In this document: positions 13,249 through 23,302 of the stretch, one piece after another
How the letters are laid out: each line of letters starts with the position of its first letter
Position numbering within the stretch: the first letter of the stretch is position 1
DNA from: Earliella scabrosa
Taxonomy: Eukaryota; Basidiomycota; Agaricomycetes; Polyporales; Polyporaceae
NCBI GenBank assembly: GCA_022605405.1
Contig: JABYQQ010000029.1
Coordinates: 62,001-126,000, forward strand
Direction: 5' to 3'
Length of the DNA stretch: 64,000 nucleotides
Notes under the pieces: model-generated
The model's input: the letters and a program-made list of their open reading frames with translations, nothing else
What the model was told of the DNA's origin: nothing
Database searches by the model: none
Program-made: the position numbers and the translations under genes

Positions 13249-13258
13249 GGACGACAAT
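13249..13258. repeat. Target-site duplication, left (GGACGACAAT)
   Basis: Ten bases, identical to 41,300-41,309, directly abutting the left terminal inverted repeat. A 9-11 bp duplication is typical of Mutator-like transposition, which agrees with the transposase encoded inside. Confidence 0.9.
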
Positions 13259-13320
13259 GCAAGGGGTCCGTTTGTCCATAGACTATCGCTTTTCGTCATC
13301 CAGGATTACATTCGCGCCCG
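13259..13320 (+). repeat. Left terminal inverted repeat of the giant element
   Basis: The core TAGACTATCGCTTTTCGTC at 13,279-13,297 is the exact reverse complement of 41,262-41,280. The outer 20 bases match imperfectly with one 1-bp indel, and inward similarity (TCCAG, ATTCGCGC) continues for some 25 bases. Repeat length is about 50-60 bp. Confidence 0.9.
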
Positions 13321-14213
13321 GCATGCGATCAGCATACCGCCCGGCGGCTTGCCAGATATATGCCACCCCACGCACTCGTTAATGTCTGCCCACTACCGCG
13401 AAAGAGCCCGCTCATTAGCACGAAAGAGCCCGCCCATTATACTCTTTGCGTCCCCTATGATGTTCCCTTTACGCCCGACCTCCAGGCCTTCTTTGCCCGA
13501 GACTATCCACGAAAGCGTCCTCCCCTCCTTCCTTTTCTATCCCGGCTCCATCGTTTATATGTCCTTAGGTTTATAAGTTAACGTCCCACCGTGTACCTCA
13601 TAGGCGTCCCACCTCCCAGGCCTTACCGCCCACGCCTGCATCCATTACAGCCCTCCCTTCTATATAATTCGCGCCCCGCCAGCCGCCACATATTCGCCCA
13701 GACCACGCGCCACTTCGCGCCCGCGCGATATGCCTTTGTCGCCCGCGCCCGCGCGCTTTCATGTCCCCCTTCCCACACATTTCTGTCCGTCCCCCCATGT
13801 AGTTCCTCCTCTCCTCCCCCGATCCCTTCACAAATGATATCCATCCCTTCGTGAGCACTCCGACATGCGCGCAAAAATACTCATGACCTCCCGATCGCGG
13901 TGCAAGAAGCTTAACTGCCAACTCCCTTCCCAGCTCCGCCAAGCGCTGGCAGAGCTCAGGCGCGCCTGCCTTCCGAATGCGTGCCATCTCCAACCACACG
14001 CCTCACTCCTTCGCTCCATTCTCTTTCGTTCTCCTGGACTTCACGCTCCCCCTTCTTACATGCCGCTCATGCAAGCACACTGTCCACCTCTGTCTACGCG
14101 CTCTCCAACTGTCCCCCTGCACGCTCCAGCTCGCCTTCGTCACCACCCCTGCCACTCGTCGCCGCATTCAACCCCCTGTCCCCCAAGTCCTTCCCCCACG
14201 CTTTCACGATGTC
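13321..14213. other. Left subterminal region, pyrimidine-rich, no supported gene
   Basis: The plus strand is extremely C/T-rich. Overlapping open frames occur on both strands (for example 13,598-13,999 minus and 13,865-14,260 plus). They are explained by base composition and none has a recognisable motif. The stretch contains a short direct repeat around CGAAAGAGCCCGC (13,400 and 13,420). Confidence 0.5.
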
Positions 14214-14787
14214 CTATCTCTTGGTCAGTGCGACCCAATCTTTACCTCCCCCACCACTGACCTCCGGTACATTTCCAAGCACCCAGCGTTGAATGTCAAC
14301 CAGCTCGGACGACACCTCGTGTCCCCTCTCCACCCCCTCATGCAGAGAAGTTAGGATCGTTGTCAACGTTCGGTACGCGTTCAACGACTCTGATCCCGCC
14401 TGCTTCGACAGGTACTGGTAGGCTCGAGCCAAGTCGGTGCATGCGGACGTCTGCGCCAACGTCGCCCCCACCAGACTCAACATCGGTGTGTCCTCGATTT
14501 TCGCGACCCATACATCCCAGTATTCATCAGTCCTCGGGTCTGGCGTCACCGGCAAGAAAATCTGATCTCATAGTAAGTCACTCAGTCTGTGTCGGCGTGC
14601 ACACCCAGTCACTTACTGCCACGTCCGTGCCATTACCGTCCTTCCGTCTCTCGCCGCGCACAAACAGAATCAGATCGTGCTCGCAAGAACCATTGGCACC
14701 GCTCATCGCCACGACCTCGGGAGCGTCCTTCGGACTCAGCAAGAAGATATGGGCGACCATCTGCAAAGGGTAGAGCGATTGAAGCAC
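14214..14787 (-). CDS. Spliced gene of unknown function, element left arm
   Basis: Two exons join in frame: about 14,617-14,760 (MVAHIFLLSPKDAPEVVAM) and 14,214-14,561, across a 55-bp intron (14,562-14,616, GTAAGT to CAG). The result is about 163 residues, ending in GKDWVALTKR. A TTTGCAG acceptor sits immediately before the first ATG, so an upstream exon is possible. It contains an Ala/Leu-rich helical middle (LVGATLAQTSACTDLARAYQ) and no motif that I recognise. It is one of the few genes in the left arm that runs on the minus strand. Confidence 0.55.
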
Positions 14788-15489
14788 TGGTGAGCCCCAT
14801 TCTCTCCACTTCCGCTCTTATCATCCCCGCCTCGTGTACTACATGACGCATCCGCGAGCAATCTGATCCACTCCCACTCCGTCCATCGCACCCAAGTCCA
14901 CCGCGTAGTCCTCATCATTCCACAATCATTCCACGTCCGCACGAGCCTCTTGTCATCATGGTCCACGCACGTCTGTTTAGTTCGCCACATTCCCTAGGTG
15001 CGACATCTTCCGCTTGCCCACCGCTGTCCAGATTCGTCCTTTCATGCAACCGCGTTCCTCCATGTTGCTCCTTCCTTCCACCACCTCATCCCCCCCGGTC
15101 GCGTACCACTCAGATGCTCCTCTCTTCCTCCCGCCCCCACCCTCACGTAGACACCAATATACTTGTGCTCCTCCCCTGCCGAGGATTCAATAGGCGCATG
15201 CCACACACGAGTTGTCTGGCTTCTTTTGCATTTCCATCAAAGGTGCGCCAATTCGGTCAACTACGGCCCGCTTGCGACCCGCCTGGACTGCCTCATGTGA
15301 CTGGGCCACCAAGGCCACGTGGCCGCGTGGCCGGCCACGCACCCTTCAACGCGCGTCGCGTCGCTCCCTCCCTTCATACACACCCGCCCTGTTCACTCAT
15401 TCTCACCCCCCCGCAACTCTGTAAGTTATTTGTTCCTATCATTACAGCCCTTCTCATGCTCAGCCACCCTAGCGCCGCCCCGCTTCAAC

Positions 15490-16458
15490 ATGTTCCATAC
15501 GCCCTGTCCTAATCACAGCTTCTTCCCCACCCTCGTCCCAGATTTATCTCTGTACATTCTCACCCCGCTCGATCTGGATTACCTCGGCGGCGTCGCCGGT
15601 TCCTGCGAGCTCGGGTCTCACTATATCGCCTACATCATCGGAGAACGCGTTCGTCGCCACCTTCGCCCCATATTTCCTGACCTCCGCGCCTTTGCGCAGG
15701 AGATGTACGACACCGGCTCTGTGCTGGGCGGGGAGACCACTCTACATCTCCTCTATCCCTCCATTCCTCCTCCCCCTACGGTCCACATCTTCACCCCCCA
15801 CATGGCGTGGTCTCATGTTGTCTCGCACATCATTGATGTTCAACGGTGCGGTCAGCCCCTCCTGACTACCTGTGCCATCCGGCGCGTCCGCGGCAATCTG
15901 GGCCTCGCGCGGTTCAAACACACCGGCTCAAACATCCCCTTCCTGCGGGTCGAACAAAGCCGATGCAACACACCTTTGGAGCCCATCGCCCGCCTGTGGA
16001 ACAGCGCATTGGCTTCGTACATCAGTGCCACAACGTACTGCGTCGCGTACCCAGACCTCATCCCGCGCCAACGCGCCCTAGTACCTTCCCATCATCTCGA
16101 CCAACGCGGCACCCAGTTCGGTCGACGCATTCGTTCTCTCGTTGAGCGTTGGCAAGGGCGTGGATGGGATATCGCACGCTCTCCTGAGGCTTGGACGAAC
16201 CTGCCGCTATGTGGTCATGTACCTACCCCGTACTGCCCATCCTCTACGCGTTGGTTCGGAGACGAGCATTGTGTCGTTGGATATTTGCATCCTCTCCGAG
16301 CCATTCCGGCTCCTCGACCTCTGCGGCTGGCGCTTGAAGACCGCTACGTCATCGTATGGTGGAGGGGCGGTCGCAGATGTTCTCAGAATTGCCACTCTCA
16401 GCATGCATTCCTCTCCGCCGGCGAGCGCGAATGCCCCCGCATCGCCCTCAAGGCATAA
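15490..16458 (+). CDS. Cargo protein of a fungal nucleotidyltransferase-like family
   Basis: Uninterrupted frame of 322 codons from the ATG at 15,490. The segment GSVLGGETTLHLLYP, followed 12 residues later by VHIFTPH, resembles the pattern of a large family of uncharacterised Agaricomycete proteins in which a G-S-x-A-L stretch precedes a D-x-D/Y-x-P strand. I recall that family as having a nucleotidyltransferase-like core, but the acidic residues are not present here. A late Cys-rich stretch (CPSSTRWFGDEHC) is also typical. It lies upstream of a related gene at 16,658-17,554 in the same orientation. Function unknown. The family link is by eye only. Confidence 0.6.
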   Translation: MFHTPCPNHSFFPTLVPDLSLYILTPLDLDYLGGVAGSCELGSHYIAYIIGERVRRHLRPIFPDLRAFAQEMYDTGSVLGGETTLHLLYPSIPPPPTVHIFTPHMAWSHVVSHIIDVQRCGQPLLTTCAIRRVRGNLGLARFKHTGSNIPFLRVEQSRCNTPLEPIARLWNSALASYISATTYCVAYPDLIPRQRALVPSHHLDQRGTQFGRRIRSLVERWQGRGWDIARSPEAWTNLPLCGHVPTPYCPSSTRWFGDEHCVVGYLHPLRAIPAPRPLRLALEDRYVIVWWRGGRRCSQNCHSQHAFLSAGERECPRIALKA

Positions 16459-16657
16459 CTACTTATGTGTATGTCTCGCTTTTTGTACGAATCTGTATAT
16501 CAATCACCATCATTTCTCCCCCCATCATCTGAACGTTCAAGGACTTTGACTTGGCGTCATCGCGTCGTCTCCCGTCGAGCCGTATCACATGGCAGTTCGA
16601 GCTCATAAGTTGGTCAGCTCCTGCCTCGGCCTCATATGCACTCACTATATCGCTATC

Positions 16658-17554
16658 ATGCCGCCTCTCACCGTCTCCGATCTCCCCCCCGCCGCGCGAG
16701 CATGGCTCTGTCAATTCCTTGACTTCCGCGCTTTAATGCGCCTCCGTCGCGTCTCCCATGGATGCCTGCGTTTGGTCCACGAAGAACTCTTCGAATCCCT
16801 TCGCGTTCTGGTGCAGACTTTCGTCCGCAACGCAGACGAGCTCGTCGACGTCCTCACTCGCCTAGACGGGTACATCGGAGGCGATGTCGCCCTCCTTTTC
16901 TTCCTCCGGACCTCCCACTTTCACGCCAATTCGCTCGAACTATACGTTCCCCCAACGGCATACGACATTTTGCGGGATTACCTACGCATCCGCCAGGGCG
17001 CCATCGAACGTCCCCCTCCCACCTTCTCCGACCATGTCGAGTACGTCTGGAACACACGAGCAGTTGAGCAGTACACCGACTTCCGCACCCCGTCCAACCA
17101 CACGGTCCGACTTTTCCAGAGCGTCACCCATGATGCGCTTGCTCCGATCACCCGTGGATGGGCCACCCACACGATTAACTATGTCAACGCCACTTACTTC
17201 GGATGCGCCCACCCCAGCTTGCTCTTCTCGTACCGTGCATGGTTGAGCGTCGAAGGAGATGATGAGTTCGCTCTCCTTCGAGAGGCTGAGACCCGTGGTT
17301 TCGATGTTCGCTTCTGTCCCTCGCAGTGGCCGGATCTCGGGGTGGGCCTATGCGGCGCCGCACGCGGCCTCTGTCCGTCCCAAGTGCGCAGGTTCAGCGA
17401 GCGACACGCGATCGCTGCTCGCATGAGGCCCACGGCCGACCAGCCTCTTGCCACTCGGCTACGATGGCGCACGTCCGAGGTCCCTTGTGGGGGTCCATGC
17501 TTGGCCGATTCGCGTCCGCAAGGATTGGCCCCATGGCAATTGTACCAATGCTAA
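16658..17554 (+). CDS. F-box-like cargo protein related to the preceding gene
   Basis: Frame of 298 codons from MPPLTVSDLPPAARAWL (an in-frame ATG also exists at 16,589). The N-terminus LCQFLDFRALMRLRRVSHGC has the spacing of an F-box. The segment GGDVALLFFLR followed by LELYVPPTAYDILRDYL is the same kind of module as in the upstream gene and in many Agaricomycete hypothetical proteins that pair an F-box with it. The conserved acidic residues expected of an active nucleotidyltransferase are not evident (LELYVP in place of D-x-D-Y-x-P), so catalysis is doubtful. Same strand as its neighbours, with the C-rich codons of the left arm. Confidence 0.6.
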   Translation: MPPLTVSDLPPAARAWLCQFLDFRALMRLRRVSHGCLRLVHEELFESLRVLVQTFVRNADELVDVLTRLDGYIGGDVALLFFLRTSHFHANSLELYVPPTAYDILRDYLRIRQGAIERPPPTFSDHVEYVWNTRAVEQYTDFRTPSNHTVRLFQSVTHDALAPITRGWATHTINYVNATYFGCAHPSLLFSYRAWLSVEGDDEFALLREAETRGFDVRFCPSQWPDLGVGLCGAARGLCPSQVRRFSERHAIAARMRPTADQPLATRLRWRTSEVPCGGPCLADSRPQGLAPWQLYQC

Positions 17555-17784
17555 CTACGGCCGGCGTTAGGTAGCTAGCATCATCTCATACATGTCCAAT
17601 CCTCGTCATGCTCCTGCGCTCCTCCTGCCGAACCCTCTTCTCCCCGCCTCCACGGCTGGCTATGTTGTATACTACTTATCCTCGTCTCCCTTCCATGCCG
17701 CCTCTGTAGCACCTATTAGCCCCGCCTTCATCCCACGTCTTCGCTACATCAGCACTGTTTCGTTCCCGCTTGTTTACGATCCAC

Positions 17785-19576
17785 ATGGCGGCCGCGACCA
17801 TGGCCACGATGTTCCGCCGGCGAAAATATATCCCATCGTCGACCAACACCCCAGGCTCACATCATTACAACTGGTCACCCCGTGCACCAACACGTTTCCT
17901 CCTGGAGGTCTCAGGTGCTATCACCCCCTGGTTTCGGCCTCTCAAGGAGCTAGCCATCGACGCCAAGCGGTAAGTCTGCCCCTCCCCCGTCCCGTATGCA
18001 TCCCTCGACCGCATCCCCGGTCTCTTTTTGCGAAGTGCCACGCGTTGGATGCAGCCAGTATCTAGCCTTGATTGCGGCTACCCTAGCCGTGTCGACGTGC
18101 CTTGCCCTCATGCATCACCATGCCTTCCCTCGTCGCGGCACCCTCAAATTTGTTCATCTGATGGCCCGCCATGAGTCGCCTCAAGCCTCTCGACTCGAGG
18201 CGTACATATCTGCTCCACTCCTGCACCCTGCGTATCTCTCCGTGGCACTCCCCCTTCGACTACTCTGCTTCGATTCGACTACCCCGCAGACAGCCCCTCC
18301 CACCCGTAGGTATGCGTTCACATTACAATCTTCCCGAGCAGGAAACGCTTACCATACGTCGCATTCAGGACAGAACATGGTCCGTTTCTTGCGACGCAGT
18401 CCCCGGCTGGCCTGGTGCCAGATTCCCCAACACTTGGTGCACTGGTCCATTCAGGAGCATCTATCGGTGCAGGAGCTTTTGGCCTACTCGCCTTTCCCCA
18501 TCGAAGTCGTCCGAGTTGTCGACTCCGATGACTCCGACGACAGCTACGACCAACGTTTCATCCTCTCGACCACTGCCCCGCCAGATCCAACTGAAGAGCT
18601 TCGCCAACGCGAGCTTCCCTCCGAATCAGCCGTTCTCGCCACCATCCGGCAGTGGGAAGACGATGAGGATCAGTTGTACGTTTCGTTCCTTGACCACCGC
18701 CTTGCCAACCGGCCCACGCCTCTCTGGATGCTCGCTGTCTGGCTCAGCATTCACGAAGCGTTCCACGCGCGGCGCCAGTGGACGGCCGCAACCCGGTGGC
18801 TCTCGCAACTTATGTCCGCCCACCCTCCCAATTCGCCTGTCCACCACGCCGCCCAACTCGCTTTGGCATCGTTCGCGCACCTTCCGTGGAATGAACGCCT
18901 GGGCGCCGCTCAACGTCTCTACGCCCATCAGTTGCAGCCTTTCTTTACCCCCAAGCCGATCCTCACTTCCCTCGTCGATGCCATGATCACCACCACTCAG
19001 GAGCGGATGCGCGCCACTCCTCAGCTTGATTCACATGTCCTCATTGCGTCCAGTTCCTTTGGCCGCTACATCTATGGTGGCGCGCAGAGCGATTGGGCCC
19101 AGTACTCCTGGGCTCCGAGGTTTCAATATCTCCGTCGTTTCGCGGCTCGGATGAACAACCCCAACAAGCCCCTCCATGCCGTCTTCGTCCCCTGGCTCAG
19201 CGAGTCCGATTGGGTGCTCTACGTCTTTGACGTCCCCAACAGAGTCATTCGCTTCGCGCCTGACATCGTCGGCCCACGCACGATGACTGATCTCGCACGC
19301 ATCCTCTCCTGGTTCGAAGTTGCTCACCTCGGACAATGGCGGCTGGAGAGCACTCTGCCCTATGGTGGACCGCCAGACGGCTTCTCCTGCGCTATCGTTG
19401 TCGTCAACGCGATCAAGCACGCCCTCTTCCAGGACGACTTGTGGACCCCGGAAAATCGTGACCTGCTCAGGATCACAGAGTACCTCAACATCGTGTCGGG
19501 CCTGGTCGTCTCATGTACGTGGCAGTCTTCATATGTTCACGGGCCGGCTCTCACGTCGTTGTTAGAACCACTTTGA
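17785..19576 (+). CDS. Ulp1/C48-like cargo protein with apparently lost catalytic residues
   Basis: The main exon runs from about 18,310 to the TGA at 19,574. An upstream exon (17,785-17,969) joins in phase at CCCGTAG but leaves a 340-bp intron, so the 5' structure is uncertain. The protein has a helical segment (LPWNERLGAAQRLYAHQL), then a Ulp1-type core: VFVPWLSESDWVLYVFDV, IRFAPD and PPDGFSCAIVVVNAIKHALF. In Ulp1-like proteases the first block carries the catalytic His before Trp and the last carries Q-x(4-5)-C-G. Here His is replaced by Asp, Gln is absent and the Gly after Cys is Ala, while the Cys itself remains. The fold is therefore probably kept without canonical activity. The two canonical Ulp1 domains are in the element's transposase protein. 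Confidence 0.65.
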
Positions 19577-20546
19577 TGGACCTCTGTCCGCGCCGCGGCG
19601 TTCATCTCCCGAAGATGTCCTCCTCAAGCTTACCACACCCCTCTGCGTAGACCGCACACGCGGCCGCTCGCCTTCGCCTTCATTCCACTCTTTCACCCCA
19701 CCCCTGCCCCGTCTGAGCCGGCGACCTTGGGATCGCGCATTCCTCGCGCACCGCCCGCCGCCTCTCTTCTTTCTGTATAGGCTTGCTTCCAAGGTCGTCT
19801 GGTGCCGCGCGCTGGACCCGGTTCATTTCGCTATATTCCTGCCTCGCCCCATGATGTACATACGTTTACATACTCATGTGTCTGTGGCACCGTTGAATGC
19901 CATTGTGGGGTGTTCACCGTTTATATCAGGTTCGTCGAGCGCACGAGCCACGTTTCACCATTCTTCCGTCGGTCCAGTCATGCTGCATAGTCAGACATGC
20001 GCGCCAAGCTTGCTCCCCCATCGGCATACGCCCAGCATCACCTCAGCCACTTCGGCCCGGCAGCCCGCTATGCCCGTGTAACTCCGTCTTCGGCACCGCC
20101 GATCTCGATCCACATCCCTGCCTCTCCCCTGTTCCCTCATATTCTCCTCTGCTCGCCTGTACTTATCGTGTTCCAGAGCCTCCACATTCAAGGCATCGAT
20201 ACCTCGCATGCCCTTCTTTCACGCAGCAATGGCGCCTGCGCGCCATTGCGCGCCCACAACACCTACCACCCGGCATCAGTTCGTCACCTTCGCCCGGTCC
20301 CGCTCGACTATCACTCGGCCAAGATTTCCCTGGCAATAGCGTCAGCGTTCAGCTTCAGGTCGCCCCCTGTTCCACGGCACTGTGTATGTGAGTGCTCATG
20401 TCTTCTTTGTCTCCCTAGGTGGGCTCGTTGCGCTGTGTCGGGGTATGTACATAGTCATTTCGCGCGTTGGCTCACCGGAACATAGTGTCGTTGCTCCATA
20501 CCGATGCGCCTTACCATGAAGATCATCGGCCATTAGATAGCCTCAG

Positions 20547-22870
20547 GTGAGCCCTGGGACGGCTGCTCGGCTGCGGGCCCTTCCACTAGTACAAGCTCAA
20601 CCTTCAACACCAGGTCGCCACCCTCCCTTCCTCAGATTCTTCCCCAGATCTTCCCCTACCTCTCCTCCGACTCCTCGTCCTCCGACTCCTCGTCCCGCTG
20701 CCCTGTTCCTCCCTCCTCCCGCCGAGCAGGCCATTGCCAGCCTCGACCCACGTCCTCAAGCCTCGGCCCCTCACGCACGCCGTCATGCCTTTGCAAGGTG
20801 AGCCACCCCACGCCTGCTCCATCCGTCAATTGGCCCCCTCCCATGCGCACCGCAAGCAGTATACTAGGCATTCTGCACGTCGCACTGTGTCTCCGACCCT
20901 GGAAACCATGTGGCCGGTTGCCTAGAATCTGCAGCGTCCCAAGGCGTGTGCGCTGTGCCAGCAGCGGCGCGTGTCTCCGACCCTGGAAACCGTGTCGCCG
21001 CACGCACTTCGCTCTCCGCCTTTGTTCGCTCTCATTCAACCCCCCACTCTCATCCTCACATTTCGTGCCACTCTAACCGCCCTGTTCTGGATTGTGTCCT
21101 TATCAGGAACCGTCAGCCCCCTCTCGCAACACCCAGCCCCAGCCCCACCCATTCTTCCAAGTGAGTCTGCTCAGGGCGGTTTCGTGTAACACAGCTGACC
21201 ACCGCAGATGTCCGCGATGGTTCAGGACCCCCAACCCGCGCAATACCTCACCAACCCCGTCAGCCAACCGTGAGTCACTCGTCATTCCCGCACTTACCCT
21301 CTTGACCTCCTTCCTCAATCAGACCGTGCTGGCCTCAGGCTATCAGCTCGATGTTGATTTGCTGGCAATTGTCACCGAAGCCGCCGCGGGTGGCGAGCTG
21401 GACTACGAGCCCGACCTGCTGGACGAGGATGAGCCCCCGCTGTCCACTGACGACGGCGAACCCCAACTCCTCTCGGATGCGCGTCCCCCGTCTCGGCAAG
21501 CAGAGCCCCCGGCTCCCCAGTCTCATGACCGTGACAAGCGTCGCTGGAAGAGGTATCGGCAAGCCATCCGCGCGAACCCGGCCCCACAGGACGGCCACCG
21601 ACAAGTCAAACGCGTCGCCTTGCGTGCTCTTCATCGGGTCTCCGTGGTACGTGTCTCGACGAGCATGACTCAGGACCGCGCATTACCCCGCACGTGGGGT
21701 CTCATGTCGCCGGACGTCGTCATGTCGGCCTTCTCTGCTGCAAGCACCGCCTTCGTTGGCCGCCTTATCCGTCAGAAAGCAGAGGACCGCCGGACGTATG
21801 CCCTCGACGAACTCAAAACGCTCGGCTTCCAAATCATCGAATGGGACGGATGGTATGACGCGTGCATTCTCGCCTCCCCAGCTGGCTATGCTGATAGCTC
21901 AATATAGTAATCCTTTGGTCTTTTTGGATTTGGAAGAACGCGCGTTCATGGTGGGTGCAGGCCAACCTCGTGATGCTCAGTGGCCAGCGGTATGTCATGA
22001 AGCCACCCGAGTGCTCGACAGCGCCGGTCAGTCGTACCAGCAGGAAGGCCCGGCGAATGTGCGACGCGGCGAGTATCCCACCATCACATGCGGCATCTCC
22101 TATGGTGGCGGGCAAAAGGTCAGTAGGCGTCCTCGCGTCCGCATGACCCTTTCACTGATCTGGTTACCAGCGGGTCAGCAACGTGGCGCAATCCCCTCGG
22201 AACCAGACAGTTGTCGACAATATAGTCAACAGTCTGCCCTTCCGACGCCTTTCGGGGTTTGTAGATGGTTGGTCACCTTCCTTGCTGCTATGGACCCCGT
22301 CCTCTGTGCTCACATCGTCGTGCTTGTCATTGCACATGTCTAGCGTCTTTCAAGCTGTTTGCCCCTAAGCTGTACGAAGATTATCGCTCCCTCATGGAAG
22401 GCCTTCGGCAGCGTCACCCTGATCTTCGTCCGGCTTTTGGGAACAACGTTTTCGCGGCGTCCACGTTTAATCTTGGTGGTAACGTTGCGACGTACATTCA
22501 CACCGACCATCTCAACTACGCGTCGGGGTGGTGCGCGGTGGTCGCCTTAGGTGATTTCAACCCTGACGTTGGAGGCCACCTAGTTCTATGGGACCTCGGT
22601 ATAGTCCTTCGTTTCCCACCCGGCTCATTGTTGTTCCTTCCATCTGCCATTTTGCGCCACTCCAATGTGGTTGTGCCCGAAGGCCAGCGCCGCTATTCTT
22701 TCACGCAGTACACTGCGGGCGGGCTCTTTCGATGGCAAGAGTGCGGCTACCGCTCTCAGAAGGATTTCCTGGCTGCTGGTCACCGTTACGACCTCAGTGG
22801 CTGGCAGCGTTGGCGTTCGGGGGTAGAACGCTATAGTACCCTATCGGAATTGCGAAGTCCTGTTTCATAA
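20547..22870 (+). CDS. TET/JBP-family 2-oxoglutarate/Fe(II) DNA dioxygenase
   Basis: Family members oxidise methyl groups on DNA bases (5mC to 5hmC, or thymine in JBP). Exons that join in phase are 21107-21160, 21208-21269, 21323-21852, 21908-22118, 22171-22267 and 22344-22870. A Pro-rich exon at 20547-20801 probably belongs to the N-terminus, but that join and the start are unresolved. Order of motifs: acidic then basic linker, GFQIIEWDG, the strand VFLDLEERAFMVGAGQP, ITCGISYGGGQK, then the jelly-roll core. In the core, HTDH (His codon at 22,499, Asp at 22,505) is the metal-binding H-x-D, RHSNVVV (His at 22,658) the distal His, and RRYSFTQYTAGGLFRW holds the 2-oxoglutarate-binding Arg. All metal and cosubstrate ligands are present, so the enzyme looks active. 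It is element cargo, transcribed like its left-arm neighbours. Confidence 0.85.
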
Positions 22871-23302
22871 GCTTCTCTGTGCCAATGCTATGCGCTTCAT
22901 ACTATGCGCTTCATACGTGTTCCGTGCAATATCCATTCGTGTCGGACTTCAGTTCACAGCTCTGTCCCCCGCGTGCAGTCAACCGAAGACGCCCTGTTAA
23001 CGCGGGATGGGGTTATCTACTCGACCTGTCGGCAACGCACATCATGGGCGATTGCGAGCGTCCGTGGCGATGTAGTATTCATTAGGTGGCAGTGTAGAGA
23101 TATAGTGTACGAAGGCAGTAGTAAGGATCGTATAGGTGGACAACGTGATAGGAAGGTGTATTAAGGACAGATAGGTTCGGCGTTGGGGCAGGGGTCGAAA
23201 AGACATGTGCATGAAGCAGGGACTAAGGGTCGAATAACTGGGGCACTTAATAGCAAGGATGGTACTGTAGGTATGAGCAGAGTGTGGTCCGACGACCCAC
23301 GT

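Noticed and set aside
13598..14354. Several overlapping genes at the left end of the element
   Set aside because: Overlapping frames on both strands follow from the extreme pyrimidine bias; no motif or splice chain supports them.
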